Of a DNA stretch of 64,000 nt, positions 16,846 to 26,422 are shown piece after piece; position 1 is the first letter of the stretch, and every line of letters begins with the position of its first letter. The stretch is taken from assembly GCF_005869225.1 (NCBI RefSeq), contig NZ_SWFP01000015.1, positions 1-64,000 of the forward strand, read 5' to 3'. The position numbers were made by a program, and so were the translations under genes. The notes below the pieces were generated by a model that searched no databases, was not told the DNA's origin, and worked only from the letters and a program-made list of their open reading frames with translations. This stretch comes from Dyadobacter bucti (GTDB lineage Bacteria > Bacteroidota > Bacteroidia > Cytophagales > Spirosomataceae).

Positions 16846-16951
16846 TGTTTTTGGAATATGTTCATGTTAAAGGGCCAAAAGTAGCCATTTCAGAGGAAAG
16901 ATTATTAGATTTGTAATCTACAAGAGACGTACGTACGAAACTGGAATTACG

Positions 16952-18856
16952 ATGGCACAAGAACAACAAGAAGGGGTCAAAAGCGAAGAGCAGGAAGACC
17001 TGACACAAAAAACAATTGATACCCTTGAAATTGATCTTAACAATGAGTTGACGGAGGAGCATGAGGAGGAAACGCCAGACGTTGATTATAGCCAATTATC
17101 CAAGGAGCAACTGGTGAAATTGCTGGAAAACGAACTTTCCGTAATTCAAAGTGACGGATCTAAACCCGCTTTGCTGAAAAAGGCAGAGTCGCTGGTCAAA
17201 GAAATCCGGCCTGTTCTGGATCAGATCAAATTAAAAGAAAGGGAATCAGCCCTGACTACTTTTATTGCTGAAACCGGCGGAGAAGACGGTTTCGAATACA
17301 AGTATGATGCCGAAACTCAGAAAATAGATTCACTGAGCCGCGAAATAAGAGGCTTAAAGAACTCCTACTATCAGGGTCAGGAGAAAGAAAAAGAAAAGAA
17401 TTTTAACGTTAAAACGGCTCTTTTGCAGCGTCTCCGTACTTTACTGGACGACGAAGGAAGCCGCGAGACGGACGCATCTGGTCTTAAGTCCAGCTGGGAA
17501 GAGTTTAAGAAGATCCAGGATGAGTGGAAACTCGCGGGAAATATTGCTTCGCCTCATAACGGCACACTTTGGGCTACCTACAATGCACTGATCGACCGTT
17601 ATTTCAGCAACCGTAATATTTATTTTGAATTAAAAGAACTCGACAGGCGCCGTAATGCTGAGCTGAAAGCGGAATTGTGCGAAAAGGTAGAGGAGCTGGG
17701 CAAATCACTGGAGAGCCGTCCGATGACCAGGGAAATCCTGAATGAAGCCAATCATATTTTTGAGGATTACAAACATTTGGGCCCTGCACCCAAAGAGGAG
17801 CAGGAAAAATTGTGGCAGCGCTTTAAAGAAGCGTTAGATGTATTATATGATGCGCAGCGCGGCCAGTTTGCCGATCAGAAGAAATCCATGCAGGAGAACT
17901 ACGAACAGAAGCAGCAGATTTACGAAGCGATTGTTCCGTTCACGTCCTACAATTCCGGAAGTATCAAGGAGTGGAATGCGAAGACGAAGGAAATCATGGC
18001 TTTTCAAGACCAATGGGTAGCCTTGAAAGGTATTATGCCAAGAGAGGAGGGGAAAGAGCTGAGCAAGAAATTCTGGGCGGCGCTCAAAACCTTCTTCAAT
18101 AATAAAGGTGAATTTTTCCGCCAGCTGGAATCGAAGAGAGAGCAAAACCTCGAATTGAAAAACCAGCTTTGTGTAGAAGCAGAAACGATTTTGGCGACAG
18201 GTGAAGACAATCCTTCTACTACTCAGAAAGTAATTGAACTGCAGAAAAAATGGAAAGGCGTTGGCCAGGTTCCCGAAAAATATAAGGACACCATTTATGA
18301 CCGGTTCAAAAAAGCCTGCGACGCGTATTTTGATCAGAAACGCGCGAAGAACAAGGAAGTTGAAGTGGAGTTCGAGACCAACCTTAAAAATAAGCTGGAT
18401 CTTATCGAACGCATCGAGACTGCTGCGACCGACAAAGACGAGTCTTCTCTGAATTTGCTGAGCGCATTCAAGAGCGAGTGGTCATCCATCGGCTTTGTAC
18501 CGAAAAAGGACATGCAGGCGGTACAAAAACGGTACATTGCTGCGATTAATACATACGTTAGCGCAATCGGCCAGCTGACCAGCAAAGAGAAAGAGCAGGC
18601 GGTATTGGAAAGTGAAGTTGAACTGGTGCGGGACGGAGAGAATAGCCGCGGCCTTTTCCGGAAAGAAAACGATATCCGTCGCAAGATTACGCAACTCGAA
18701 AACGATATTGCCTTGTGGCAGAATAATATCGAGTTTTTTGCCAAGTCTAAAACATCGGACAGGTTGAAAGCAGAATTCGAAAGAAAGATAAATAGTGCCC
18801 TAGGACAGCTGGAAGAGTTAAAACACCAACTGTCTATTATTCAGGAGGCTATCTAA
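16952..18856 (+). CDS. DUF349 domain-containing coiled-coil protein
   Basis: 634 residues, acidic N-terminus (to ~45) then repeated DUF349 units of ~70 residues, each with the pattern 'W..fk..qdeWk..G......n..lw..f....d.ff..r...f'. Examples are near residues 175-235 (SSWEEFKKIQDEWKLAG), 245-315, 320-395, 405-475 and 480-550. The rest is heptad-rich. DUF349 proteins are common in Bacteroidota; no function is established. The next gene downstream is tRNA-Thr. Confidence 0.9.
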   Translation: MAQEQQEGVKSEEQEDLTQKTIDTLEIDLNNELTEEHEEETPDVDYSQLSKEQLVKLLENELSVIQSDGSKPALLKKAESLVKEIRPVLDQIKLKERESALTTFIAETGGEDGFEYKYDAETQKIDSLSREIRGLKNSYYQGQEKEKEKNFNVKTALLQRLRTLLDDEGSRETDASGLKSSWEEFKKIQDEWKLAGNIASPHNGTLWATYNALIDRYFSNRNIYFELKELDRRRNAELKAELCEKVEELGKSLESRPMTREILNEANHIFEDYKHLGPAPKEEQEKLWQRFKEALDVLYDAQRGQFADQKKSMQENYEQKQQIYEAIVPFTSYNSGSIKEWNAKTKEIMAFQDQWVALKGIMPREEGKELSKKFWAALKTFFNNKGEFFRQLESKREQNLELKNQLCVEAETILATGEDNPSTTQKVIELQKKWKGVGQVPEKYKDTIYDRFKKACDAYFDQKRAKNKEVEVEFETNLKNKLDLIERIETAATDKDESSLNLLSAFKSEWSSIGFVPKKDMQAVQKRYIAAINTYVSAIGQLTSKEKEQAVLESEVELVRDGENSRGLFRKENDIRRKITQLENDIALWQNNIEFFAKSKTSDRLKAEFERKINSALGQLEELKHQLSIIQEAI

Positions 18857-18967
18857 AAACTTAAAAAAAGTTGAAAAAAAATACCTCAATAAGTTGCACT
18901 GTATAGTCTTTACGCCTACTTTTGCACCATGATAACGGAATAAGAAACGCTATCAGAAATAAGAGAG

Positions 18968-19047
<80 letters not shown>

Positions 19048-19050
19048 ATC

Positions 19051-19086
19051 AAGCACTTACAAGGTAAAACTTGTAAGTGCTTTTTT
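19051..19086 (+). terminator. Terminator after tRNA-Thr
   Basis: AAGCACTTACAAG / CTTGTAAGTGCTT perfect stem (13 bp) with a 6-nt loop, then a T-run. A related but different hairpin follows the detached 3' half at 39076-39110, so each side of the element ends its own tRNA transcript. Confidence 0.9.
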
Positions 19087-19087
19087 A

Positions 19088-19111
19088 TTTGCAAACAATT
19101 TGCAAACATTT
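19088..19111. repeat. Left subterminal repeat (TTTGCAAACA twice)
   Basis: 24 bases identical to 38889-38912, same orientation; each holds two copies of TTTGCAAACA in tandem. Lying just inside both ends, they are candidate integrase arm-type binding sites. Confidence 0.65.
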
Positions 19112-19165
19112 GGGTGTGCAATATGAACGGATCAGAAATCCACGAAAGCGCTGATTTTAAATTAA

Positions 19166-19203
19166 CGAAAGAAAAGACCCACGAAGCGATAAGCTTGTGG
19201 GTC
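19166..19203 (-). terminator. Terminator of the cargo operon
   Basis: GACCCAC / GTGGGTC arms (19176-19182, 19197-19203) followed on the minus strand by TTTTCTTT. It lies just after the last cargo gene (stop at 19238). Confidence 0.8.
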
Positions 19204-19237
19204 GAGTCAAAGTGATTATCTCATATCTTCTGATGCT

Positions 19238-21490
19238 TTAAATAACTTTTTCCGTGTCGTCCTTGAAAGGTTGGTTATAATAACGCTTGCCTTTCATCTT
19301 ATATAAAGCATTCGCCACGGCCCCAAAGACCGGTGGAAATGGAGGTTCCCCCAATCCGGTCGGATCCAGTTCGTTTTGCACGAAATGGACTTGAATGCTT
19401 TTGGGCACTTCGTTTATCCGGATCATCCGGTAATTGTGAAAGTTGCTTTGCTGGGCGGCACCGTCTTTATGGGTCAACTGGCCATAAAAAGCGTTACCGA
19501 TCCCATCCACGACCGCTCCTTGCACCATGTTGGTGGCTGCATCAGGATTAATGACAATCCCGCAGTCCATTGCACTGAACACGCGCTCGACATAAGGCTG
19601 ACCATCGCGCGTTACCATATCCACCACATGCGCCGCATAAGAATTGTGACAAAAATAAGCGGCTACCCCACGGTTGTATTTTTCATTTCCCGGCTTATTC
19701 CAATTTGATTTATCACGCACCAGTTCCAGTACACCTGCGTAACGGTCTGCATCATATTCGTTGTTTTTGCCTACCGGCTTTTCCTTTGCCCTTTTCAAAA
19801 GTTCCAGCCTGAATGCGATCGGATCTTTGCCAGCTGCTTCTGCTACTTCATCTAGAAACGATTGTTCGGCAGCTGCGTTGAAATTGGACCGGGGAGCCCG
19901 GAAAGCACCTATGGTAATGTTTGAGGCGATCTGCCAGCCTTCGGCCAGGTAGTTGTCAACAGCCCCGGCCGGAAAACGGTTTGCATGTATTGGATGCTCG
20001 GGAATGCCGCCTCCTTTCACATGAAAAGCAATCAGGTTTTTATTGCCGTCCAAAGCAGCGCGGTAAGTGGCTGTGTACATCGGGCGGTAAATACCGTAGG
20101 TCATGTCGTCCTCCCTTGTGTACATGAGCTTCACCGGTGCTTTGACTTTCTTGGAAATCAGCGCAGCTTCGTAGAGATAATGCCCGTAAGCCCGGCGTCC
20201 GAAGCCGCCGCCCATGCGCGTCATTTGGATCTCAATCTTGTCGGCAGGCAGGTTCAGTAGCTTTGCAAGTGTAGGCTCAGACCAACCTGGGGCTTGCAAG
20301 GGCCCCGCTACCAACGCCTTTTCATCTGTCACATGGGCAAAGAAATTCATTGGCTCCATACAATTATGGGCTAAAAAGGGCCCGTTGTATGTACGCTCGA
20401 TCACCTGGGCTGCATTCTTGAAAGCAGCTTCCGGATCACCATCTCGTCTCAATTCCTGGGCCGGCTTGGCAGCATATTCCTGCATTTGCTGCATTTGCGT
20501 AGTTGTACTTTCAAGGGCTCCCGGAACGGTAACTTCCCTTTTTCCGCCCCTTCCACCCATTGTGTCTTTCACATCACCAGCTGCTTCCCAGTTGGCGACC
20601 AGCTTTTTACGCGCACTGATCACTTCCCAGGTGCTACTTCCGACAATAACCAGCAGGTCATTAAATGTGCGCGTATCAAAACCTCCTTGTTCAAAATCGT
20701 CCCCGTATAATTTCAGCGTGAAAACATCTTTAATACCCGGCATTTTCAATGTTTCGGCGGCATCGAAAGATTTCAGCTTCATTCCAAAAGCAGGCGGGTG
20801 CTGGATCATGGCGATCAGCATTCCGTCAACACTATAATCCAACCCAAAAAGCGGCTGGCCGGAAGTGATCTTCGTTATTTCTACGTTCTTTTTGGACTTG
20901 CTGACAATGGTAAAATCCTTTGGTGCTTTCAGCTTCAAATCTTTTGGTACAGGCACGCTGGCTGCTTTGCTGGCCATATCTCCATACTTGGCCGATTTCC
21001 CGCTCGAATGCGACAAGACACCTGCCTTGGTGCTCACTTCGCTGGCTGGCACATTCCAGGTTTGGCCGGCAGCTTCTCGCAGCATCTGCCTGGCAGCTGC
21101 CCCGGCCTCACGAAGGGGTTTCCAGTACATGCGCACAGAATTGCTTCCGCCTGTAAACTGTGCCCCGAGTTTGGCCGGATCGTGTGGCCCCATTTCGACG
21201 CTCACGTTTTTCCAATCCACATCCAGTTCTTCGGCCAGCATCATCGGCAGGGAAGTCATTACATTCTGACCAAATTCAGGGTTGGGACAAATGAGCTTCA
21301 CCTTGTTATCAGGTAAGATATGAATGTAACCATTCAGGGTTGCCCACTGCTCAGGCAAGCCCAGCGCCTGGGTCTCATCAGCAGATTTGAAGCTGGATAA
21401 CCAGCTCACGGTAAGCATCATTCCGCCACCAGACAGGATTGAAGCTTTTAGGAAAGAGCGTCTGTTCAAGGCTGTTTTATCTTTGTCCAT
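19238..21490 (-). CDS. Molybdenum hydroxylase, molybdopterin-binding large subunit (IorB/aldehyde dehydrogenase-like)
   Basis: 750 residues. The N-terminus carries a twin-arginine export motif (NRRSFLK, Arg10-Arg11) and a hydrophobic stretch, so it is exported folded to the periplasm. The body matches the xanthine dehydrogenase/isoquinoline 1-oxidoreductase beta type: EPMNFFAHV, RMGGGFGRRAYGHYLYEAALIS, GAFRAPRSNFNAAAEQSFLDEVA and the C-terminal GEPPFPPVFGAVANAL, which contains the conserved GE of the molybdenum site. Partners, a 2Fe-2S subunit and a dihaem cytochrome, lie upstream on the same strand. It hydroxylates an aldehyde or N-heterocycle; the substrate cannot be read from sequence. Confidence 0.9.
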   Translation of the reverse strand: MDKDKTALNRRSFLKASILSGGGMMLTVSWLSSFKSADETQALGLPEQWATLNGYIHILPDNKVKLICPNPEFGQNVMTSLPMMLAEELDVDWKNVSVEMGPHDPAKLGAQFTGGSNSVRMYWKPLREAGAAARQMLREAAGQTWNVPASEVSTKAGVLSHSSGKSAKYGDMASKAASVPVPKDLKLKAPKDFTIVSKSKKNVEITKITSGQPLFGLDYSVDGMLIAMIQHPPAFGMKLKSFDAAETLKMPGIKDVFTLKLYGDDFEQGGFDTRTFNDLLVIVGSSTWEVISARKKLVANWEAAGDVKDTMGGRGGKREVTVPGALESTTTQMQQMQEYAAKPAQELRRDGDPEAAFKNAAQVIERTYNGPFLAHNCMEPMNFFAHVTDEKALVAGPLQAPGWSEPTLAKLLNLPADKIEIQMTRMGGGFGRRAYGHYLYEAALISKKVKAPVKLMYTREDDMTYGIYRPMYTATYRAALDGNKNLIAFHVKGGGIPEHPIHANRFPAGAVDNYLAEGWQIASNITIGAFRAPRSNFNAAAEQSFLDEVAEAAGKDPIAFRLELLKRAKEKPVGKNNEYDADRYAGVLELVRDKSNWNKPGNEKYNRGVAAYFCHNSYAAHVVDMVTRDGQPYVERVFSAMDCGIVINPDAATNMVQGAVVDGIGNAFYGQLTHKDGAAQQSNFHNYRMIRINEVPKSIQVHFVQNELDPTGLGEPPFPPVFGAVANALYKMKGKRYYNQPFKDDTEKVI

Positions 21491-21633
21491 GTTCGGATAT
21501 CTTTAAATAGTTAACTAAGAATCTTTTTTGCTTCAATCTCTAACTGGCCAAGTGCATGTATTTCTATCTTTTCGGGCTAATCCTGTAAGGACAGACTTTC
21601 ATCAGCAATAGCAAATAAAGCAGCGTCCACGGG

Positions 21634-22647
21634 CTATTTGCCAACCCGGTTCTGCAACGCTTCGGGATATCGCGCCCCTTCAATTTTAATTTTCGACGCT
21701 GCACTTTCAATTTCAGCCAGGTCCTGCTCGCTAAGTTGAACAGCTGCCCCGCCTAAGTTCTCTTCCAACCTGTGCAGCTTCGTTGTTCCTGGAATAGGTA
21801 CAATCCAGGGCTTTTGCACGAGCAACCAGGCCAATGCAATTTGCGCCGGGGTGGCAGGCATTCCTGTGTCAGGCATTCCTGTTCCACCTTTTTGCTGCGC
21901 AATACGATTAAGCAATTCCACCATTTCCTGGTTTGCCTTACGTGCTTCTATGGTGAAGCGGGGTACGATATTTCTGAAATCGTTTTTGTCAAAGTTTGTG
22001 TTCTCGTCGATCTTCCCAGTCAAAAACCCTTTGCCTAACGGGCTGAATGGAACAAAACCGATCCCCAACTCTTCAAGAGTGGGGATAATCTCATTTTCTG
22101 GCTCTCGCCACCATAATGAATATTCACTTTGCAACGCAGCGACTGGTTGAACCGCATGCGCCCGGCGAATCGTTTGCGCGCCTGCTTCTGAAAGTCCGAA
22201 ATGTTTGACTTTTCCAGCCTGGATCAACTCTTTTACTGCTCCGGCCACATCTTCTATTGGCACCTGTGGATCGACCCGGTGTTGATATAGCAAATCGATG
22301 CGATCTGTTCTAAGGCGTTTGAGTGATGCTTCAACAAATGCACGTATATTTTCAGGCTTGCTGTTAAGCCCGCCTTTCGAGTCGCCACCTTCAAAACCAA
22401 ATTTTGTCGCAATCACTACTTGATCCCGAAAAGGTTCAAGTGCTTCGCGCAGCAGCTCTTCATTGGTAAATGGCCCGTAAGCTTCGGCAGTGTCAAAGAA
22501 AGTCACACCGCGCTCGAATGCAGCCCTAATTAGTGCAATGGCATCATTTTTATCTGTCGCCGGGCCGTAGCCAAAGCTCAATCCCATGCAACCCAGGCCA
22601 AGTGCTGATACTTCAAGCCCGCTTTTTCCTAATTGTCTTTTTTCCAT
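21634..22647 (-). CDS. Aldo/keto reductase
   Basis: 337 residues in the TIM-barrel aldo/keto reductase family. The catalytic tetrad can be placed: Asp52, Tyr57 (FFDTAEAYG), Lys82 (ATKFGF), His123 (LLYQHRVD). It carries the 'IPIPGTTKLHRLEENLGG' NADP-binding segment. It sits between the cytochrome and the large Mo-subunit genes, which suggests that aldehyde or ketone interconversion is part of the pathway. Substrate unknown. Confidence 0.92.
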   Translation of the reverse strand: MEKRQLGKSGLEVSALGLGCMGLSFGYGPATDKNDAIALIRAAFERGVTFFDTAEAYGPFTNEELLREALEPFRDQVVIATKFGFEGGDSKGGLNSKPENIRAFVEASLKRLRTDRIDLLYQHRVDPQVPIEDVAGAVKELIQAGKVKHFGLSEAGAQTIRRAHAVQPVAALQSEYSLWWREPENEIIPTLEELGIGFVPFSPLGKGFLTGKIDENTNFDKNDFRNIVPRFTIEARKANQEMVELLNRIAQQKGGTGMPDTGMPATPAQIALAWLLVQKPWIVPIPGTTKLHRLEENLGGAAVQLSEQDLAEIESAASKIKIEGARYPEALQNRVGK

Positions 22648-22688
22648 TGTGTTCTTACTTTGTCGTTGATGATCCTTAATTGAAAGCC

Positions 22689-23330
22689 TTACTTCTTGGG
22701 GGCGTAAGCACCACTTTGAAGCCAGGTAATCCAGGCTTTTTTGAATTCCGCATGCGTTACCGGTGGCAATGTCCTTCCTTCTCCCGGATCCCAGCCTGCC
22801 AGCACAAGCCCATCATCGGCGTGCTCGATCAGCTTTTTGATATCCTTGTTCCCATTTTGCTTCTTGTCAACCAGCTGTTTAGCTAGCTCATGCGCACTTT
22901 TTCCTTGAAAAACCATTTTCATGGCAGCAGGCGGCAAATGCCATTCAGGGTTGCCGGGCGGCATATGAAGGCCAGCTATGTTGGTTTCCTGATGGCAATT
23001 AGAACATTTCATGGCATAGACGCCCTTGCCATCCAAGCCACGTTTGGGTCCCATCGCATGCAAATGGCTGTCATCACCTTGCAATGGCACATCACCAGCC
23101 GGATGGCAGTTCATACAGCGCGGGCTCATCAGCGTTTTGTAAACAGTTTCAAAAGCTTGCACCGACGCTACGCTATCACGGTTAATGGTACTGAATGTAA
23201 TCTGTTTTACCGGCGCATCATTTCGGAATGCAGATGCCCCGACGGCGATGATAAAAATGAATATTGACAGCACGGTAGCGGCCTTTTTTGGAACAAATAG
23301 TTTCATTCCATTTTCTGATTTTTGCTTCAT
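22689..23330 (-). CDS. Periplasmic dihaem c-type cytochrome
   Basis: 213 residues from the ATG at 23330; the frame is open 76 codons further upstream but that part overlaps the 2Fe-2S gene and is a shadow. A hydrophobic N-terminal segment (KKAATVLSIFIFIIAVGASAF) exports or anchors it. Two CxxCH haem sites, CMNCH and CSNCH, with candidate distal Met residues (HMPPGNPEWHLPP). It lies 25 bp after the 2Fe-2S subunit gene and likely accepts electrons from the molybdenum enzyme. Confidence 0.88.
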   Translation of the reverse strand: MKQKSENGMKLFVPKKAATVLSIFIFIIAVGASAFRNDAPVKQITFSTINRDSVASVQAFETVYKTLMSPRCMNCHPAGDVPLQGDDSHLHAMGPKRGLDGKGVYAMKCSNCHQETNIAGLHMPPGNPEWHLPPAAMKMVFQGKSAHELAKQLVDKKQNGNKDIKKLIEHADDGLVLAGWDPGEGRTLPPVTHAEFKKAWITWLQSGAYAPKK

Positions 23331-23355
23331 AAGGTGAGTTTGAAAATGGACGGTG

Positions 23356-23835
23356 TTAACCCTTCGTACCTGTTTTTTTCTGCATCTCGGCAGCCATGTG
23401 GATTGCCTCGCGAATCCGCAGGTAGGTGCCACAGCGGCAAATATTACCCGCCATCGCATCATCAATATCCTGGTCGGTCGGATTAGGCTTTTCGCGCAGC
23501 AGCACCGCAGCCGACATAATCTGCCCGGAATGGCAATAACCGCATTGCGGCACGTCAATTTCCTGCCAGGCTTTCTGGACAGGGTGTGAATTTGTTTCAG
23601 ACAACCCCTCGATCGTTACCACCTTTTTTCCAGCAGCCCGGCTGACCTTGGTCACACAAGAGCGTACTGCTTCGCCGTCTAAATGCACCACACAAGCCCC
23701 GCACTGCGCGACCCCACAACCATACTTAGTCCCTTTCAGATCAGCCAGATCGCGGATCGCCCACAAGAGCGGCATTTGCGGATCAGCTTCCAAAGGGTAA
23801 TCCTTTTTGTTGATGTTTAATGTGATTTTGGCCAT
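23356..23835 (-). CDS. 2Fe-2S subunit of molybdenum hydroxylase (IorA-like)
   Basis: 159 residues, normal for the small subunit. N-terminal plant-type ferredoxin cluster CGVAQCGAC plus a later Cys (EAVRSC), then the C-terminal CGYCHSGQIM and CRCGTYLRI cluster. These carry electrons from the Mo site to the next carrier. It has no signal peptide and would be exported bound to the Tat-targeted large subunit, as known for this family. Confidence 0.93.
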   Translation of the reverse strand: MAKITLNINKKDYPLEADPQMPLLWAIRDLADLKGTKYGCGVAQCGACVVHLDGEAVRSCVTKVSRAAGKKVVTIEGLSETNSHPVQKAWQEIDVPQCGYCHSGQIMSAAVLLREKPNPTDQDIDDAMAGNICRCGTYLRIREAIHMAAEMQKKTGTKG

Positions 23836-23873
23836 GGTGAATAGTGTTTACATTGATGGTGAGATGATACTTT

Positions 23874-24650
23874 TTATCTTTCGTCGGATTTATTGCTGCT
23901 TAATATTTCGTTTAAAACTGTATTTGCCGCTGTGGTTTTCTGCTTGCCAATTGTTGGGGCAATGACCGTGACAAACTCTTTTAACTGGGCAGGCGACCAA
24001 CCTGTACGTAGTGAAATGTTCAAATGGCTTTTGAGCATCGGCTCTGCCTGGCCAATAGCGCTGATTACCGAAATGGTCACCAGTTCCCTTTGGCCGTAGG
24101 TCAGCACATCTCTTTCAAAGATGTCTGCAAACAAATGTTCCTTTAAGAATGTGTCTATGGCCGGCGCAAATGCCCCATAGCCCGAAGGCTGCTCGGGCTG
24201 CGGCGTGCCCGTCAGCTCTCCTAATATTTTTTTGCCGCGCTCATATTTGTTGCTATCAGCAGCAGCAGGCGATGCTTCTTTTCCCATATTATCATTAATG
24301 CCCCTGGCTTTCCTTTCTTCAATGACCTGCATGAATGTTTGCAGGCCTCGAATGCTCCGTGGAAAGCCACAATAGGCATAGGTATGTACCAGGACTTCCT
24401 TAATCTCATTGACACTCAAACCTGCATCAAGGCCCCCTTCAAGCTGTTTTTTTAGCTTTGGGATCTCACCTTGTGCTGTCAGGGAAGAAATAATAATGAT
24501 ACTTTTCTCTTTTGAATCTAACCCTTCTTTGGAGCTGGTCACTTTCTGTGCATTCATGCCGCTAGTAGCCACCAAAATTACCGCTAACACCGTTATTATG
24601 GCAGATGATTTTAACCTGCTCGTTCTCAATTTAATTTTGCTTAAATCCAT
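23874..24650 (-). CDS. Carboxymuconolactone decarboxylase family protein, exported
   Basis: 258 residues. After a signal-like segment (SSAIITVLAVILVATSGMNAQ) come two AhpD-like/CMD halves: 'EKSIIIISSLTAQGEIPKLKKQLEGGLDAGLSVNEIKEVLVHTYAYCGFPRSIRG' in outline, and 'RELVTISVISAIGQAEPMLKSHLNISLRTGWSPAQLKEFV'. The usual CxxC of AhpD is not seen (only YCGFP), so peroxide-reductase activity is doubtful. Proteins of this kind often accompany cupin and oxidoreductase genes in Bacteroidota. Confidence 0.88.
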   Translation of the reverse strand: MDLSKIKLRTSRLKSSAIITVLAVILVATSGMNAQKVTSSKEGLDSKEKSIIIISSLTAQGEIPKLKKQLEGGLDAGLSVNEIKEVLVHTYAYCGFPRSIRGLQTFMQVIEERKARGINDNMGKEASPAAADSNKYERGKKILGELTGTPQPEQPSGYGAFAPAIDTFLKEHLFADIFERDVLTYGQRELVTISVISAIGQAEPMLKSHLNISLRTGWSPAQLKEFVTVIAPTIGKQKTTAANTVLNEILSSNKSDER

Positions 24651-24660
24651 AGTCTGCTGA

Positions 24661-25728
24661 TTACTTGTCCAAGCCTTTTTCTTTTAACCATTTCTCCAAC
24701 ACGCCTGCAACTTGCTCACTGTTTAAATCCGACATCAGAAAATGGGTATTGCCTTTAATACCTATCTCTGGCAAATGGACAATAGTAGCATCGCCCCCGT
24801 GGCTGTTTACCACTTTTGCCCACTGGCGCGCCGTAGCCAAGACATTTCTCCAAAAATTAAGTGAAGCTGCTTTCGTTTCGTCTTTTGGGATGAAATCACC
24901 AAAATAAACCACGATGGGTATCCTGGTCAGTTTCTTGAACTCATCAAGCGGCACTCCTTTACCGCCACGGTTGCCTTCGGGTTCCTGGCCTTCGGGAAAA
25001 GTAAACCCGCCCGGCTCATAGGCCACAACGGCTTTAACATGCTGGTTTTTAACAGCAGTCTTCCATCCCGGCGAACCACCGGCCGAATGGGTAAACAAGA
25101 TCCCGTCGCCAGATTTATCCATCACTGCCGACATAGCATTTACAATCGTTGCTTCATCGACACTGCCCGTGTTGGGCGTCATCATCCGGAAAAAATTATT
25201 GAGCGATACGCTGTCTTTGGGGAACTGGACACCCTCATTAAAATCTGGATACAAGCCGATCCGGAACTGGGTGAACCAAGTCTGGTCATCTGGTATGGCC
25301 GTGATCTGCCCCGGTTTTGAAGTTTGCCCTGCGTGGCCACGCCCGGGTTGGTCTACCAGATAAACACCGTAGCCTTTTCTTAGAAAGATATTGGCAAAGC
25401 CTTCCCTTCCATCGGCCGTGGTTTGCCAGCTGCGGCGCGACTGCCCGTAGCCATGCAGGAAAACCATAGAAAGTCGCTTTGCCTTTGGCGGGATCTGGTA
25501 AAACACATCGGCATGGTCCCCGTGGCGGGTTTGTCCGCCCTGCGCTACATTCCAGGGTTTGAGCGCGTCGAACGTGCCTTCACTTTTGGTTACACTGCCA
25601 CCAGCAGAAAAAGCGCCCTGCTCCTGGATGATTAAAGGTTTCTGACTTTTAGTTTTCTGTGCCTGGCCTTGCAAGCTAACTATGGAGCATACCACACATA
25701 CAAGGCTTAGTATTGCTTTATTTCTCAT
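24661..25728 (-). CDS. Alpha/beta hydrolase, exported
   Basis: 355 residues with an N-terminal signal peptide (LSLVCVVCSIVSLQGQAQ). The alpha/beta fold signs are an oxyanion region (MVFLHGYGQSRRSWQTT), a nucleophile elbow near THSAGGSPGW, and a late His (KGNTHFLMSDLNSEQV). It resembles the 'esterase/alpha-beta hydrolase' proteins with VDQPGRGHAGQ. It lies 10 bp upstream of the CMD gene, so the two are almost certainly co-transcribed. Confidence 0.88.
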   Translation of the reverse strand: MRNKAILSLVCVVCSIVSLQGQAQKTKSQKPLIIQEQGAFSAGGSVTKSEGTFDALKPWNVAQGGQTRHGDHADVFYQIPPKAKRLSMVFLHGYGQSRRSWQTTADGREGFANIFLRKGYGVYLVDQPGRGHAGQTSKPGQITAIPDDQTWFTQFRIGLYPDFNEGVQFPKDSVSLNNFFRMMTPNTGSVDEATIVNAMSAVMDKSGDGILFTHSAGGSPGWKTAVKNQHVKAVVAYEPGGFTFPEGQEPEGNRGGKGVPLDEFKKLTRIPIVVYFGDFIPKDETKAASLNFWRNVLATARQWAKVVNSHGGDATIVHLPEIGIKGNTHFLMSDLNSEQVAGVLEKWLKEKGLDK

Positions 25729-25772
25729 ATCTATTGCATTTAATCTGCGACGCTTGAATCAAATTGTTCGCA

Positions 25773-26405
25773 TTAAATTATTTTAAGCTTTTCGAGCCAT
25801 TGCTTGATCTCATCCTGGGTCTGGCGTGCTTTCTCATCCTTGATCATCAGCAGCTGCCCGTCCCTTTCAAGACCGCCCCGGGTCGAATAACCTTCCAGTA
25901 TTTTACTGTTCGGGCATAGCTGCCTGACTGTTTCGAACGTGCTGCCAATGCCGTAGCCACCGTTCGTATTGAAGGGAATGATGGTCTTACCGCTCAAATC
26001 GTATTGTTTTAAAAAACTTTGCATCGGCGGTGGGAGCTGCATCCCCCAGGTTGGGAAGCCAACAAAGACCACATCGTACTGGGCGATACTATCAATTTTA
26101 GTTTTCAAAGGCGGCAGATATCCCGACTGGTTTTCACTGGCTACCTGCGCGACAGTTGCCTGGTAATTCTCAGGATAGGGCTTTTCCAGCTCAATCGCTA
26201 CCAGTCTCCCACCTACGTTCTTCTGGATCATTTCCGCAACCGCCTTGGTATTCTTCGTGCGGGATAAATAGACGATCAGGATCTTGCCAGCTGCCACATC
26301 AGGGCCCGTTTCAGCATCGATCCGCTCAGTTTGAGTAGAAGAGCAAGCCGAAACCAAAAACAAAAAAGCCAGCAGCAGGTGTGCTAACGGAGCGGTTAGT
26401 TTCAT
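25773..26405 (-). CDS. Flavodoxin-like lipoprotein
   Basis: 210 residues from the ATG at 26405, chosen because a lipoprotein signal (LLLAFLFLVSAC) begins there; the longer frame overlaps the gene upstream. The flavodoxin fold is plain: KILIVYLSRTKNTKAVAEMI (phosphate-binding loop), VFVGFPTWGMQLPPPMQSFL, and FNTNGGYGIGSTFETVRQLCP. As an exported flavodoxin it would act as an FMN electron carrier or reductase in the cell envelope. Part of the cargo operon. Confidence 0.87.
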   Translation of the reverse strand: MKLTAPLAHLLLAFLFLVSACSSTQTERIDAETGPDVAAGKILIVYLSRTKNTKAVAEMIQKNVGGRLVAIELEKPYPENYQATVAQVASENQSGYLPPLKTKIDSIAQYDVVFVGFPTWGMQLPPPMQSFLKQYDLSGKTIIPFNTNGGYGIGSTFETVRQLCPNSKILEGYSTRGGLERDGQLLMIKDEKARQTQDEIKQWLEKLKII

Positions 26406-26422
26406 GTTTTCTGATCTGTTTA

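Noticed and set aside
19088..19111. CRISPR-like repeat
   Set aside because: Only two 10-bp units at each element end and no spacers; better explained as integrase sites.
20214..20837. 207-codon plus-strand frame
   Set aside because: Antisense shadow of the molybdenum hydroxylase gene.
23331..23558. Longer N-terminus of the cytochrome gene
   Set aside because: It overlaps the 2Fe-2S subunit gene and shows no signal; the export signal begins at the ATG at 23330.
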